NCBI GenBank assembly: GCA_963714125.1 | Contig: OY970234.1 | Coordinates: 3,472,001-3,536,000 of the forward strand | Direction: 5' to 3' | DNA from: CAWCAW01 sp963714125 | GTDB lineage: Bacteria > Actinomycetota > Acidimicrobiia > Acidimicrobiales > UBA8190 | DNA: 64,000 nucleotides | Part shown: positions 50,763 to 58,737 of the stretch, piece by piece | Numbering within the stretch: the first letter of the stretch is position 1 | Layout of the letters: the number at the start of each line of letters is the position of its first letter | Position numbers and translations under genes: made by a program | The notes under the pieces: generated by a model | Told to the model about the DNA's origin: nothing | Database searches by the model: none | The model's input: only the letters and a program-made list of their open reading frames with translations

Positions 50763-51245
50763 GTGACTGACCAGACGGACCAGACCATCCACCTCACCCG
50801 GGAGACCCACGAGCGCCTTCAAGAGGAGCTCGAGGACCTGACCACGCGGGGACGGGTGGAGATCGCCCGAGCCATCGAGTCGGCCCGGGCGCTGGGTGAC
50901 CTGTCGGAGAACGGCGACTACCACGCCGCCAAGGACTCCCAGGGGAAGATGGAGGCCCGTGTCCGGCAGCTCCAGGCCACCTTGTTACGGGCCGAGATCG
51001 TCGCCGAGACCGTCGATTCCTCCGCCGTGGTGGCTGGATCGATCGTGTCCATCCGCTACGAGGGCGATGAAGAGGTCGAGCGCTTTCTGGTGGGGTCGAT
51101 CGAGGAACACCACGACGGCCTGAGCGTCGTCTCCCCCGGCTCCCCGCTGGGCCAAGCCCTATTGGGAAAGGTCCCCGGCGACACCGTCGAGTACGAGGCC
51201 CCGGGCGGAAAGTTGCGGGTCGAGATCGTCCGGATCGGGGACTGA
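50763..51245 (+). CDS. greA: Transcription elongation factor GreA
   Basis: This 160-residue factor reaches into RNA polymerase and stimulates cleavage of backtracked RNA. It has the coiled-coil domain (LTRETHERLQEELEDLTTRGRVEIARAIE) with the acidic tip ALGDLSENGDYHAAKDSQ, and a C-terminal FKBP-like domain (VSPGSPLGQALLGKVPGDTVEYEAPGG). GTG at 50763 was chosen; longer frames are in the leuB leader. It is divergent from leuB and one base before leuC, so greA, leuC and leuD form one unit. This is an uncommon partner for leuCD. Confidence 0.92.
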   Translation: MTDQTDQTIHLTRETHERLQEELEDLTTRGRVEIARAIESARALGDLSENGDYHAAKDSQGKMEARVRQLQATLLRAEIVAETVDSSAVVAGSIVSIRYEGDEEVERFLVGSIEEHHDGLSVVSPGSPLGQALLGKVPGDTVEYEAPGGKLRVEIVRIGD

Positions 51246-51246
51246 G

Positions 51247-52659
51247 GTGGCCTCCGGCGAGCCGCGCACCCTGAGCGAGAAGGTGTGGGACCGCCACGTC
51301 GTCCACGCCGCCGAAGGCGAGCCCGATCTGCTGTTCGTCGACCTCCATCTCGTGCACGAGGTGACCTCGCCCCAGGCCTTCGACGGTTTGCGCCTGGCCG
51401 GGCGCGGCGTGCGGCACCCCGAGCTGACGGTGGCGACCGCCGACCACAACGTTCCCACCGTCGACATCGACAAGCCCGTGGCCGATCCCGTGTCGGCCAA
51501 ACAGCTTGAGGTCCTGTCGGCCAACTGCGCCGAGTTCGGCATCACCTGCTACCCCATGGGCGACAAGAACCAGGGGATCGTGCACATCATCGGCCCCGAG
51601 CTGGGGCTCACCCAGCCCGGTATGACGATCGTGTGCGGCGACAGCCACACCTCTACTCACGGTGCCTTTGGGGCGCTGGCCTTCGGCATCGGCACCTCGG
51701 AGGTCGAACACGTCCTCGCCACCCAAACCCTGCCGCAGGTGCGGCCCGCAACCATGGCCATCGAGGTGGAGGGCGACGCCCCCGCCGGCGTCACCGCCAA
51801 GGACATTGCGCTCGGCATCATCGGGGCCATCGGGACCGGGGGTGGGATCGGCCACATCCTCGAATACCGGGGGCCTGCCATCCGGGCGCTGTCCATGGAA
51901 GGCCGCATGACGCTGTGCAACATGTCCATCGAGGCGGGGGCCCGGGCCGGCATGGTGGCCCCCGACGCCATCACGGAGGCCTACCTGGTGGACCGTCTGC
52001 ATGCCCCCAAGGGGGCGGACTGGGACGCGGCCGTGGCGCAGTGGCGGCAGCTCGGCACCGACGACGGGGCCGTCTTCGCCAAGACGGTAAACATCGATGC
52101 CACCAAGTTGCGACCGCATGTCACCTGGGGGACCAACCCCGCCCAAGTGGTAGCCATCGACGGGTCGGTGCCCGATCCCGACACCATGATCGAGCCCTCC
52201 GAGCGCGAGGCCGCCGCTCGCGCTCTGGCGTACATGGGCCTCTCGGCGGGCACACCCATGCGCGACGTCGCCGTCGACACCGTGTTCATCGGGTCGTGTA
52301 CCAACGGGCGCATCGAAGACCTGCGCGCCGCCGCCGCGGTCCTCGAGGGACGCACGGTGCGGGCCGGCCTGCGGGCCTTGGTCGTGCCGGGGTCCCACCG
52401 GGTCAAAGCGCAAGCCGAGGCCGAGGGTCTGGACGAGGTGTTCATGGCGGCCGGCTTTGACTGGCGCCAACCGGGATGCTCGATGTGTCTGGCCATGAAC
52501 CCCGACAAGCTGGCCGTGGGCGAACGGTGCGCGTCCACGTCGAACCGGAACTTCGAAGGCCGCCAGGGCCGCGGCGGTCGTACTCATCTCGTCTCGCCGG
52601 CGGTGGCCGCCGCCACTGCGGTCGTGGGGCGCTTCGCCGCCCCGGAGGACCTGACATGA
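51247..52659 (+). CDS. leuC: 3-isopropylmalate dehydratase large subunit
   Basis: With LeuD it isomerises 2-isopropylmalate to 3-isopropylmalate, and citramalate to methylmalate in the isoleucine route. The 470-residue aconitase-family protein has ITCYPMGDKNQGIVH, VCGDSHTSTHGAFGALAFGIG, GSCTNGRIEDLRAAA and the cluster loop WRQPGCSMCLAMNPD; the three cysteines that bind the 4Fe-4S cluster are present. GTG at 51247 lies one base after the greA stop. The stop overlaps leuD by ATGA. Confidence 0.96.
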   Translation: MASGEPRTLSEKVWDRHVVHAAEGEPDLLFVDLHLVHEVTSPQAFDGLRLAGRGVRHPELTVATADHNVPTVDIDKPVADPVSAKQLEVLSANCAEFGITCYPMGDKNQGIVHIIGPELGLTQPGMTIVCGDSHTSTHGAFGALAFGIGTSEVEHVLATQTLPQVRPATMAIEVEGDAPAGVTAKDIALGIIGAIGTGGGIGHILEYRGPAIRALSMEGRMTLCNMSIEAGARAGMVAPDAITEAYLVDRLHAPKGADWDAAVAQWRQLGTDDGAVFAKTVNIDATKLRPHVTWGTNPAQVVAIDGSVPDPDTMIEPSEREAAARALAYMGLSAGTPMRDVAVDTVFIGSCTNGRIEDLRAAAAVLEGRTVRAGLRALVVPGSHRVKAQAEAEGLDEVFMAAGFDWRQPGCSMCLAMNPDKLAVGERCASTSNRNFEGRQGRGGRTHLVSPAVAAATAVVGRFAAPEDLT

Positions 52660-53270
52660 ATCCAGTGCGGGTAGTGACCGGGCGGGCCGTGCCCCTCGAC
52701 CGTTCCGACGTGGACACCGACCAGATCATCCCGTCGGACTGGCTCAAGCGCGTCGAGCGCACCGGTTTCGGCGCCGGCCTCTTCTCCGAATGGCGGGACG
52801 ATCGCGGCTTCGTGTTGAACGATCCGGCGTATGCCGGCGCCACCATCATGGTGGCGGGGCCCAACTTCGGGACGGGTTCTTCACGCGAGCACGCCGTATG
52901 GGCGCTCATGGACTACGGCTTCGAAGCCGTGATCTCACCCCGCTTCGCCGACATCTTCCGCAACAACAGCACCAAGCAAGGCCTACTGCCCGTGCAGGTC
53001 GATCCCGAATTCGGTCGCGCCCTGCTCGACGCCGTACTCGCCGACGCTTCGTTGGAGATCACCATCGACGTAGCCCGGGGAACGGTCGAGGTCCCTGCCG
53101 CCGGCTTGGAGGGCACGTTCTTTTTGGACGAGTTCACCAAGGAACGACTGCTCAACGGGTGGGACGACATCGGGCTCACGTTGCGCCACGAAGACGACAT
53201 CGCCCGCTATGAGACCAGTCGCGCCGCTTGGCTTCCTCAGGCTCGGGCTCAAGCGGGTAGCGCGAACTGA
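52656..53270 (+). CDS. leuD: 3-isopropylmalate dehydratase small subunit
   Basis: This 204-residue partner of LeuC has VTGRAVPLDRSDVDTDQIIPSDWLKRVERTGF, GPNFGTGSSREHAVWAL and NSTKQGLLPV (substrate-binding loop). ATG at 52656 overlaps the leuC stop as ATGA, as usual for leuCD. A longer frame reading back into leuC is an artefact. Downstream is a methyltransferase gene in the same direction after 18 bases. Confidence 0.95.
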   Translation: MNPVRVVTGRAVPLDRSDVDTDQIIPSDWLKRVERTGFGAGLFSEWRDDRGFVLNDPAYAGATIMVAGPNFGTGSSREHAVWALMDYGFEAVISPRFADIFRNNSTKQGLLPVQVDPEFGRALLDAVLADASLEITIDVARGTVEVPAAGLEGTFFLDEFTKERLLNGWDDIGLTLRHEDDIARYETSRAAWLPQARAQAGSAN

Positions 53271-53288
53271 TCTCGAGCTGATCTCGCC

Positions 53289-53945
53289 GTGTCCGACACC
53301 TCAGCCAACGGCGCTCGACCCGATCCGGCGCTGACGCCGCCGTCGCGGGTGGCGCATCGAGCCCAGGACTGGGAGGCCACCTACGCGGACGCTCCCATGA
53401 TCCCGTGGGATATCGGCCGTCCCCAGGCGGCCTTCGCCGCCTTGGCCGCATCGGGTTCGCTTTCGGGGTCGGTCCTCGATATCGGGTGTGGCACCGGCGA
53501 GCACGCCTTGATGGCAGCGGCGGCAGGTTGCACGGCCACGGGCATCGACATCGCACCGACCGCCATTGACCGAGCTATCAGTAAAGCCAAGGAACGGCGG
53601 CTCGCGTCTCGTTTCCTCGTGTGGGACGCCCTCGACCTGAGCACGCTTGACGAGCGGTTCGACACCGTGCTCGATTGCGGGCTATTTCACGTGCTCGACG
53701 ATGCGGACAGGGCGCAGTTCGTCTCGAGCCTGGCGGCAGCCACCTCTGTCGGTGGGCGCTACTACTTGCTGTGTTTCAGCGATCTCCATCCCGGCGATTG
53801 GGGTCCGCGTCGGGTGCACCAAGACGAGATTCGCTCGAGCTTCACCGATGGCTGGCAGGTCGAGTCGATCGAGCCCGCCATCATCGAGATCACCACCAGC
53901 GAACAGGGCGCCCGAGCCTGGCTGGCGACGATTACTCGTCGCTGA
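53289..53945 (+). CDS. Class I SAM-dependent methyltransferase
   Basis: This 218-residue methyltransferase has SAM motif I VLDIGCGTGEHALMAAAAG, then GIDIAPTAIDRAI, DTVLDCGLFHVLDDADR and VGGRYYLLCFSD. The family includes thiol and halide methyltransferases, which also carry the WDIGRPQAAF segment before motif I. This resemblance favours a small-molecule S-methyltransferase, but not strongly. It starts with GTG and may share the leuCD transcript. Its function with leucine synthesis is unlikely; it is probably a read-through neighbour. It converges with the membrane protein gene at its 3' side. Confidence 0.8.
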   Translation: MSDTSANGARPDPALTPPSRVAHRAQDWEATYADAPMIPWDIGRPQAAFAALAASGSLSGSVLDIGCGTGEHALMAAAAGCTATGIDIAPTAIDRAISKAKERRLASRFLVWDALDLSTLDERFDTVLDCGLFHVLDDADRAQFVSSLAAATSVGGRYYLLCFSDLHPGDWGPRRVHQDEIRSSFTDGWQVESIEPAIIEITTSEQGARAWLATITRR

Positions 53946-54992
53946 TCAGTTGGCCGCCGGTGACGGCGGGGAGTCGTCGTTCTCACAGGCGATGGTGGCG
54001 GTGCTCGTGTTCGCGCTCGTGCTTGCTCCCGTGCTGGAGGCAGGTGGCGACGCCGGGGGCGACACCAGGGAGGCAACGGTCGTCGAAGTTGTCGAGGGAT
54101 TCGCCGGAGTCACGACGGGATTCGTTATGGGCCCGGGCTCGGGGACCGGAATGGGCGTCGGGACAACCTGCGGGAACGTCACCGTGTCGAGGACCGCTCC
54201 CGAGGCATCGAGCAAGCGGAGCGTTCCGGTCACGTCATAGGGACCGTTCCCCGACGATGCCGCCGAGGCATCGATCCCGCGAGCGACGACAGCCACGCCG
54301 CCGACCGGAGTCATCTGGTCACTCGAACCGTCGGCAAACGTCATCTGCACGGTGCTGACCTCCGTTGCGACGGAGACCGCCACCCACCACACCGGAGTTC
54401 CTTCCACCACTCCAAAGGCACCGGACGAGGCTGATAGCGGTTTGGTAGTGGCGGAGGTGCCAGTGCTGTCGTCGAACAGTGACCCTTGCCCGACGGCGCT
54501 GGCGTTCGACAGCTCCACGGTTATCGGCGCCACCCCCATCCCGCACGGAGACACCGGACAGGGGTCGACGTCCACGCTCCGGTACGCCCGGATGGTGATT
54601 CCGTCGGCTGTCGTGCGCGTAAAGAGGTGGGTGGCGCTGCCGACCTCGGCGCCGACGCCGCCGCTGCTACTGGCAGCCCCACCGCTACTGGTCACTCCCC
54701 CGGTACTGGCGGCGCCGGGATCAGCCGGGATCATGGGACAGGCGTAGCTGCCCGAAACCGAGGAACCCGAACTCGAAGCACCCGAACCGCCAGCGCCCGC
54801 GGCCACGGCGTCCGGTACGCCCGACGCCACCGCGGGGGTGGGGGCGATCGACGCAGCACCGATCCGAGGGTCCGAGGTCCGCGCCGCCGTCTTTGCCGAC
54901 CCGCCTGACGCGCCCAGAACGATGTACCCGCCGGAGGCGATGGCCACCAAAACAGCTCCCGTCACCACCCAACGCAACCAATGGTTCCGCAT
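53946..54992 (-). CDS. Membrane-anchored Ser/Thr/Gly-rich extracytoplasmic protein, hypothetical
   Basis: This 348-residue protein starts MRNHWLRWVVTGAVLVAIASGGYIVLG, one membrane anchor or uncleaved signal, then a Ser/Gly-rich stretch and a beta-rich domain with three or four cysteines (SYACPMIPADP, DPCPVSPCGMG). It ends with a Pro/Thr-rich tail. I do not recognise a domain. ATG at 54992 has GGAGGT upstream at good spacing. It converges with the methyltransferase gene and is divergent from the SDR gene. A surface or envelope role is likely. Confidence 0.6.
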   Translation of the reverse strand: MRNHWLRWVVTGAVLVAIASGGYIVLGASGGSAKTAARTSDPRIGAASIAPTPAVASGVPDAVAAGAGGSGASSSGSSVSGSYACPMIPADPGAASTGGVTSSGGAASSSGGVGAEVGSATHLFTRTTADGITIRAYRSVDVDPCPVSPCGMGVAPITVELSNASAVGQGSLFDDSTGTSATTKPLSASSGAFGVVEGTPVWWVAVSVATEVSTVQMTFADGSSDQMTPVGGVAVVARGIDASAASSGNGPYDVTGTLRLLDASGAVLDTVTFPQVVPTPIPVPEPGPITNPVVTPANPSTTSTTVASLVSPPASPPASSTGASTSANTSTATIACENDDSPPSPAAN

Positions 54993-55165
54993 CACCGCCA
55001 CCTCCGTGCTCACGTTGCCGCTATCTGTCTTGGGGACTGTTCGAAAGGTTGGACGTCGGTGGTGCGCCCAAAGTTCCCGACATGTGGTCCCCGTCAGGAG
55101 ACCGACGCCCCGTGCCAACATGGCCGGGCCGCAACGAGCCACAACGGCCGGAACAGGAGGGGGCA

Positions 55166-55999
55166 ATGAGGGACCTGGCAGGCAAAGTGGCCGTCATCAC
55201 CGGCGGTGCCAGCGGCATCGGATTGGCGGTAGCGCGCCACTGCGCCCAAAACGGCATGAAAGTGGCTCTCGCCGATATCGAGGAAGCCCCCTTGCAGGCC
55301 GCGGCCGACTCGCTCGCCGCTACCGGCGCGGAAGTGGAGGCGGTCCGCACCGACGTGGCCGATGGAGCCCAAGTCGAGGCGCTGCGCGACCGGGTTCTCG
55401 ATCGTTTCGGCGCTGTGCACCTCGTGCACAACAACGCCGGCGTTGGCGTGGGCGGGCCGCTGTGGACAGTGAGCGAGGCCGACTGGCGGTGGATCTTGGG
55501 CGTGAACCTGTGGGGCGTCGTCCACGGCATCCGCGTTTTTGTCCCGTTGCTGATCGACCAAGGCGAGGGGCATGTGGTCAACACCGCCTCGTTGGCCGGA
55601 CTGATATCGCCGGGATTCCTGGGTCCCTATAACGTCACCAAACACGCCGTGGTCACCATGTCCGAGACGCTGTATCGCGACCTGCAAGCCACGGGATCAC
55701 GCGTCGGCGTATCGGTACTGTGTCCCGGTTTCGTTCAGACCGGGATCGCCGAGTCCGACCGCAATCGTCCCGATTGGGCACCGCTGGGCGCCGATCCCAC
55801 CAGCGCCACAACGCGAGATGTCATTCGTTCCGTTGTAGCCGGAGGCATCTCGCCTGACGAGGTAGCCGATGCGGTCATCGACGCGGTGACCAACGAGACC
55901 TTCTACATCATCACGCACGACGACAGCCGGGCGGCCATCGAGATCCGCATGCGAGACATTCTCGAGGGTCGCTCGCCGGGACCAGAACTTCACCTATGA
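55166..55999 (+). CDS. SDR-family oxidoreductase
   Basis: This 277-residue short-chain dehydrogenase has AVITGGASGIGLAVA, DVAD, NNAGVG and the catalytic YNVTKHAV (Tyr-x-x-x-Lys). The family reduces or oxidises alcohol/ketone groups with NAD(P)H; an A-D-I-E segment after the second strand favours NAD(H), but this is weak evidence. ATG at 55166 has AGGAGG upstream. Unlike the SDR at 28.7 kb, it has no C-terminal extension of that type. It stands alone between a membrane protein and mscL. Confidence 0.85.
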   Translation: MRDLAGKVAVITGGASGIGLAVARHCAQNGMKVALADIEEAPLQAAADSLAATGAEVEAVRTDVADGAQVEALRDRVLDRFGAVHLVHNNAGVGVGGPLWTVSEADWRWILGVNLWGVVHGIRVFVPLLIDQGEGHVVNTASLAGLISPGFLGPYNVTKHAVVTMSETLYRDLQATGSRVGVSVLCPGFVQTGIAESDRNRPDWAPLGADPTSATTRDVIRSVVAGGISPDEVADAVIDAVTNETFYIITHDDSRAAIEIRMRDILEGRSPGPELHL

Positions 56000-56051
56000 A
56001 CAACGCGCCGGTGCGTTCGCGTGCCACCGCACATCAAACAAAGGAGTCATC

Positions 56052-56450
56052 ATGAAGGACTTCAAAGCGTTCATCTTGAGAGGAAACGTTCTCGATCTCG
56101 CCGTCGGATTCGTGATCGGCGCCGCCTTCACCGCCGTGGTGAGTTCGTTCGTGGCCAACCTCCTTACCCCCTTGATCACCATTCCGGGCAAAGTGAATTT
56201 CGGCAGCCTCCAAGTCAAGGTGCATCACAGCATCTTTAAGTACGGCTTGTTCTTGAACGACCTCATTGCCTTCATCATCGTGGCCGCCGCCGTTTTCTTC
56301 TTCGTGGTGCGTCCCGTCAGCAAGATGATGGAGCGCCGCACGAAGGGCCAGGATCCCGACACGCGTGATTGTCCCGAGTGCTTGAGCGAGATTCCCGCCA
56401 AAGCGCGTCGTTGCGCGCAGTGCACCGCTGAGGTGGTCCCGGTCGCCTGA
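56052..56450 (+). CDS. mscL: Large-conductance mechanosensitive channel with C-terminal zinc ribbon
   Basis: This 132-residue MscL releases solutes under hypo-osmotic stress. MKDFKAFILRGNVLDLAVGFVIGAAFTAVVSSFV is the N-terminal helix and TM1; IAFIIVAAAVFFFVVRPV is TM2. After TM2 the usual amphipathic bundle is replaced or followed by DCPECLSEIPAKARRCAQC, two CxxC pairs that look like a zinc ribbon. This tail is known in actinobacterial MscL proteins. AGGAGT precedes the ATG. No paralog is seen in the window. Confidence 0.92.
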   Translation: MKDFKAFILRGNVLDLAVGFVIGAAFTAVVSSFVANLLTPLITIPGKVNFGSLQVKVHHSIFKYGLFLNDLIAFIIVAAAVFFFVVRPVSKMMERRTKGQDPDTRDCPECLSEIPAKARRCAQCTAEVVPVA

Positions 56451-56524
56451 GCCGCCTGCCTGAACCACACGCCTGAGCCCGCCCGCCGACGCCCGCCTGC
56501 AGGCGCCCAGCACGGCCGGTGTCC

Positions 56525-56554
56525 TTGACTATGGCCCGGCCATCCTGTGAGAAT
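56525..56554 (+). promoter_or_regulatory. Promoter of the leuA leader (TTGACT, 18 bases, GAGAAT)
   Basis: TTGACT (56525-56530) is followed after 18 bases by GAGAAT (56549-56554), eight bases before the leader ATG at 56563. The layout mirrors the leuB leader promoter (TTGACG, 17 bases, GAGACT). Confidence 0.55.
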
Positions 56555-56562
56555 GGGTGGCG

Positions 56563-56601
56563 ATGCGTGGAGTTTCGATCTCGGACCTGCTTCTTACCTG
56601 A
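56563..56601 (+). CDS. leuA leader peptide with Leu-Leu-Leu codons (12 residues)
   Basis: The 12-residue frame MRGVSISDLLLT contains three consecutive leucine codons (CTG CTT CTT), two codons before its stop. A hairpin begins one base after the stop, and a terminator with TTTTTT follows, 50 bases before leuA. This is the pattern of ribosome-mediated leucine attenuation known for leuA in several actinobacteria. Stalling at the Leu codons when Leu-tRNA is short would let transcription continue into leuA. It is too short for gene callers. Confidence 0.8.
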   Translation: MRGVSISDLLLT

Positions 56602-56602
56602 C

Positions 56603-56662
56603 GACGAGCGCCCCATCGCGCTCGTCCGCAACCTCCTGAGCCTCCGGGCCAGGGGGTTTTTT
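56603..56662 (+). terminator. leuA attenuator: pause hairpin and intrinsic terminator
   Basis: A perfect 9-bp stem GACGAGCGC / GCGCTCGTC (56603-56611 and 56618-56626) is followed by a G/C-rich hairpin, CCTCCTG and CAGGGGG (56632-56638 and 56650-56656), and then TTTTTT. The second is a clear intrinsic terminator before leuA. Confidence 0.85.
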
Positions 56663-56711
56663 GTTTGAGCGCTACGACCCACACAACCACCAGCCAACAG
56701 GGAGACAGAAG

Positions 56712-58436
56712 ATGAACGGAGAGCAGAACCACAGCGCAGGAGGCGACCAACCGGGCCGTCTGACGCTGCCCTGTGACCCGTCGCCCATGCCGTTTCACCT
56801 CTACCGGTCCCACGTGCCGCTTACGTTGCCCGACCGCACCTGGCCGGACCGCCAACTGACGCAAGCGCCGCGGTGGGCCAGCGTGGACTTGCGCGACGGC
56901 AACCAGGCGCTCATCGACCCCATGGACATCGAACGCAAGCTGCGGCTCTTCGAGACATTGGTCGCCATCGGGTTCAAGGAGATCGAGGTCGGGTTCCCGT
57001 CCGCATCGCAGCCCGACTTCGACTTTCAGCGCGTGCTCATCGAGCAAAACCTCATCCCTGACGACGTCATCATCCACGTGCTCGTGCAGTGCCGTGAGGA
57101 GCTCATCGAACGCACCTACGAGTCATTGGCCGGGGCGCGCCAGGCCACTGTTCATTTCTACAACTCGACCTCGGCGTTGCAGCGGCGCGTGGTATTCGGC
57201 CTCGACCAAGCCGGCATCATCGACATTGCCGTCAACGCGGCGCGCCTGTGCAAGAAGTTCGAGTCAACCATCCCCGGGACCGAGGTCCACTACGAGTACT
57301 CGCCGGAGAGCTTCACGGGCACCGAGCCCGAGTTCGCCGTCGCCATCTGCGAAAAGGTGATGGAGGTCATCGAGCCCACCCCCCAGGACCCGATCATCAT
57401 CAACTTGCCGGCCACGGTCGAGATGTACACGCCCAACGTCTACGCCGATGTCATCGAGTGGTGTAGCCGCACCATCGCCCATCGCGACTCCGTCGTGCTC
57501 AGCCTGCACCCGCACAACGACCGCGGCACCGCCGTGGCCGCCGCCGAGCTGGCCGTGCTGGCCGGTGCCGACCGGGTGGAGGGGACGTTGTTCGGCAACG
57601 GCGAGCGCACCGGCAACGTCGACATCGTCACCTTGGCCATGAACCTGTTTTCCCAGGGCGTCGATCCCAAACTGGACTTCGGCGACATCGAGCACATCCG
57701 CCAGGTGGCGGAGTACGCCACGCGCATGCCGGTCCATCCTCGCCACCCGTATGTCGGCGACCTGGTGTACACGGCCTTTTCGGGATCGCATCAGGACGCC
57801 ATCAAAAAAGGCATGGAGGCCATCGGCGACCAATACGACGAGTGGGAGGTCCCCTACCTCCCCATCGACCCCAAGCACACAGGCCGGACGTACGAGGCGA
57901 TCATTCAAGTCAACAGCCAGTCCGGCAAGGGCGGCGTGGCCTACGTCATGGGCACCGAGCACGGGCTCGATCTGCCGCGCCAGCTCCAGGTCGAGTTCTC
58001 CAAGCAGGTGCAGGCCGTCACCGAAGCCAGCGGGACGGTCATCAAGCCGGCCGAGATGTGGCAGGTCTTCGCCGACACCTACTTGCCCGGGGACACCGGT
58101 CTGAGACTGGTTGGCAGCGAGGTGAGCACCGGAGGCGGGCGAACCACCGTCACCGCGCACCTGCTCGTCGACGGGAAGCAACAGACGGTCAAGGCCGAGG
58201 GCAACGGGCCCATCGACGCGCTGCTTTCGGGTCTGCGTGAGCAGCTCGGGGTGAACTTCGAAGTGAAGGACTATCACGAGCACACGCTCACGGCCGGGGC
58301 CGGCGCCTCTGCGGTGGCCTACGTCGAGGCCATCGAGCCCGGGGGGCGTGCGTGGTGGGGCGTGGGGATGGACTCGAGCATCCTCGATGCGTCGCTTCAG
58401 GCCGTGGTGAGCGCCGCCAACCGGTGCCCGGCGTAG
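56712..58436 (+). CDS. leuA: 2-isopropylmalate synthase (actinobacterial type)
   Basis: LeuA condenses 2-oxoisovalerate with acetyl-CoA, the first committed step of leucine synthesis. The 574-residue protein begins with a long N-terminal segment, then WASVDLRDGNQALIDPMD (DRE-TIM), LSLHPHNDRGTAVAAAELAVLAGADRVEGTLFGNGERTGNVD, and the C-terminal regulatory domain (VEGNGPIDALLSGLREQLGV region) that binds leucine. This size matches the LeuA type 2 of actinobacteria. ATG at 56712 with GGGAGA upstream was chosen. It is under the leader/attenuator upstream and is separate from leuB and leuCD. Confidence 0.96.
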   Translation: MNGEQNHSAGGDQPGRLTLPCDPSPMPFHLYRSHVPLTLPDRTWPDRQLTQAPRWASVDLRDGNQALIDPMDIERKLRLFETLVAIGFKEIEVGFPSASQPDFDFQRVLIEQNLIPDDVIIHVLVQCREELIERTYESLAGARQATVHFYNSTSALQRRVVFGLDQAGIIDIAVNAARLCKKFESTIPGTEVHYEYSPESFTGTEPEFAVAICEKVMEVIEPTPQDPIIINLPATVEMYTPNVYADVIEWCSRTIAHRDSVVLSLHPHNDRGTAVAAAELAVLAGADRVEGTLFGNGERTGNVDIVTLAMNLFSQGVDPKLDFGDIEHIRQVAEYATRMPVHPRHPYVGDLVYTAFSGSHQDAIKKGMEAIGDQYDEWEVPYLPIDPKHTGRTYEAIIQVNSQSGKGGVAYVMGTEHGLDLPRQLQVEFSKQVQAVTEASGTVIKPAEMWQVFADTYLPGDTGLRLVGSEVSTGGGRTTVTAHLLVDGKQQTVKAEGNGPIDALLSGLREQLGVNFEVKDYHEHTLTAGAGASAVAYVEAIEPGGRAWWGVGMDSSILDASLQAVVSAANRCPA

Positions 58437-58446
58437 GGTGACGCTC

Positions 58447-58629
58447 GTGCGACGCGCCTTTCGAACTTTTGTGGTGGCGGCGGCGGTCATCGGCGTCTTT
58501 GCCGCCCTCGGTCGCCGTCGTGCTCGCAGCGACGACGGCTCCGGCTCGAACAGTGCCGTGCGGGCCGGGAGCTTCGACTCGTGGCCGGCCGTCCCTCGGG
58601 CGCCCGAGCACGGCTCCATCGCCGGCTGA
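58447..58629 (+). CDS. Small single-pass membrane protein, hypothetical
   Basis: This protein of about 60 residues has a membrane helix (FVVAAAVIGVFAALG) followed by RRRAR and a polar tail with SFDSWPAVPRAPEH. The W-P-x-V-P-R-x-P motif recurs in small actinobacterial membrane proteins. GTG at 58447 or 58438 could be the start. It follows leuA by ten bases or fewer, possibly on the same transcript. No function is known to me. Confidence 0.5.
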   Translation: MRRAFRTFVVAAAVIGVFAALGRRRARSDDGSGSNSAVRAGSFDSWPAVPRAPEHGSIAG

Positions 58630-58737
58630 GCCGGCACCTCTCCCCCACTCGGGAACCATCCCACCATCACCATCGTCAAACGGTGGTGCATGGGCCGCCG
58701 CGGGGCGGATCCATGGTTCCGAGGGAGGGGCAAGACC

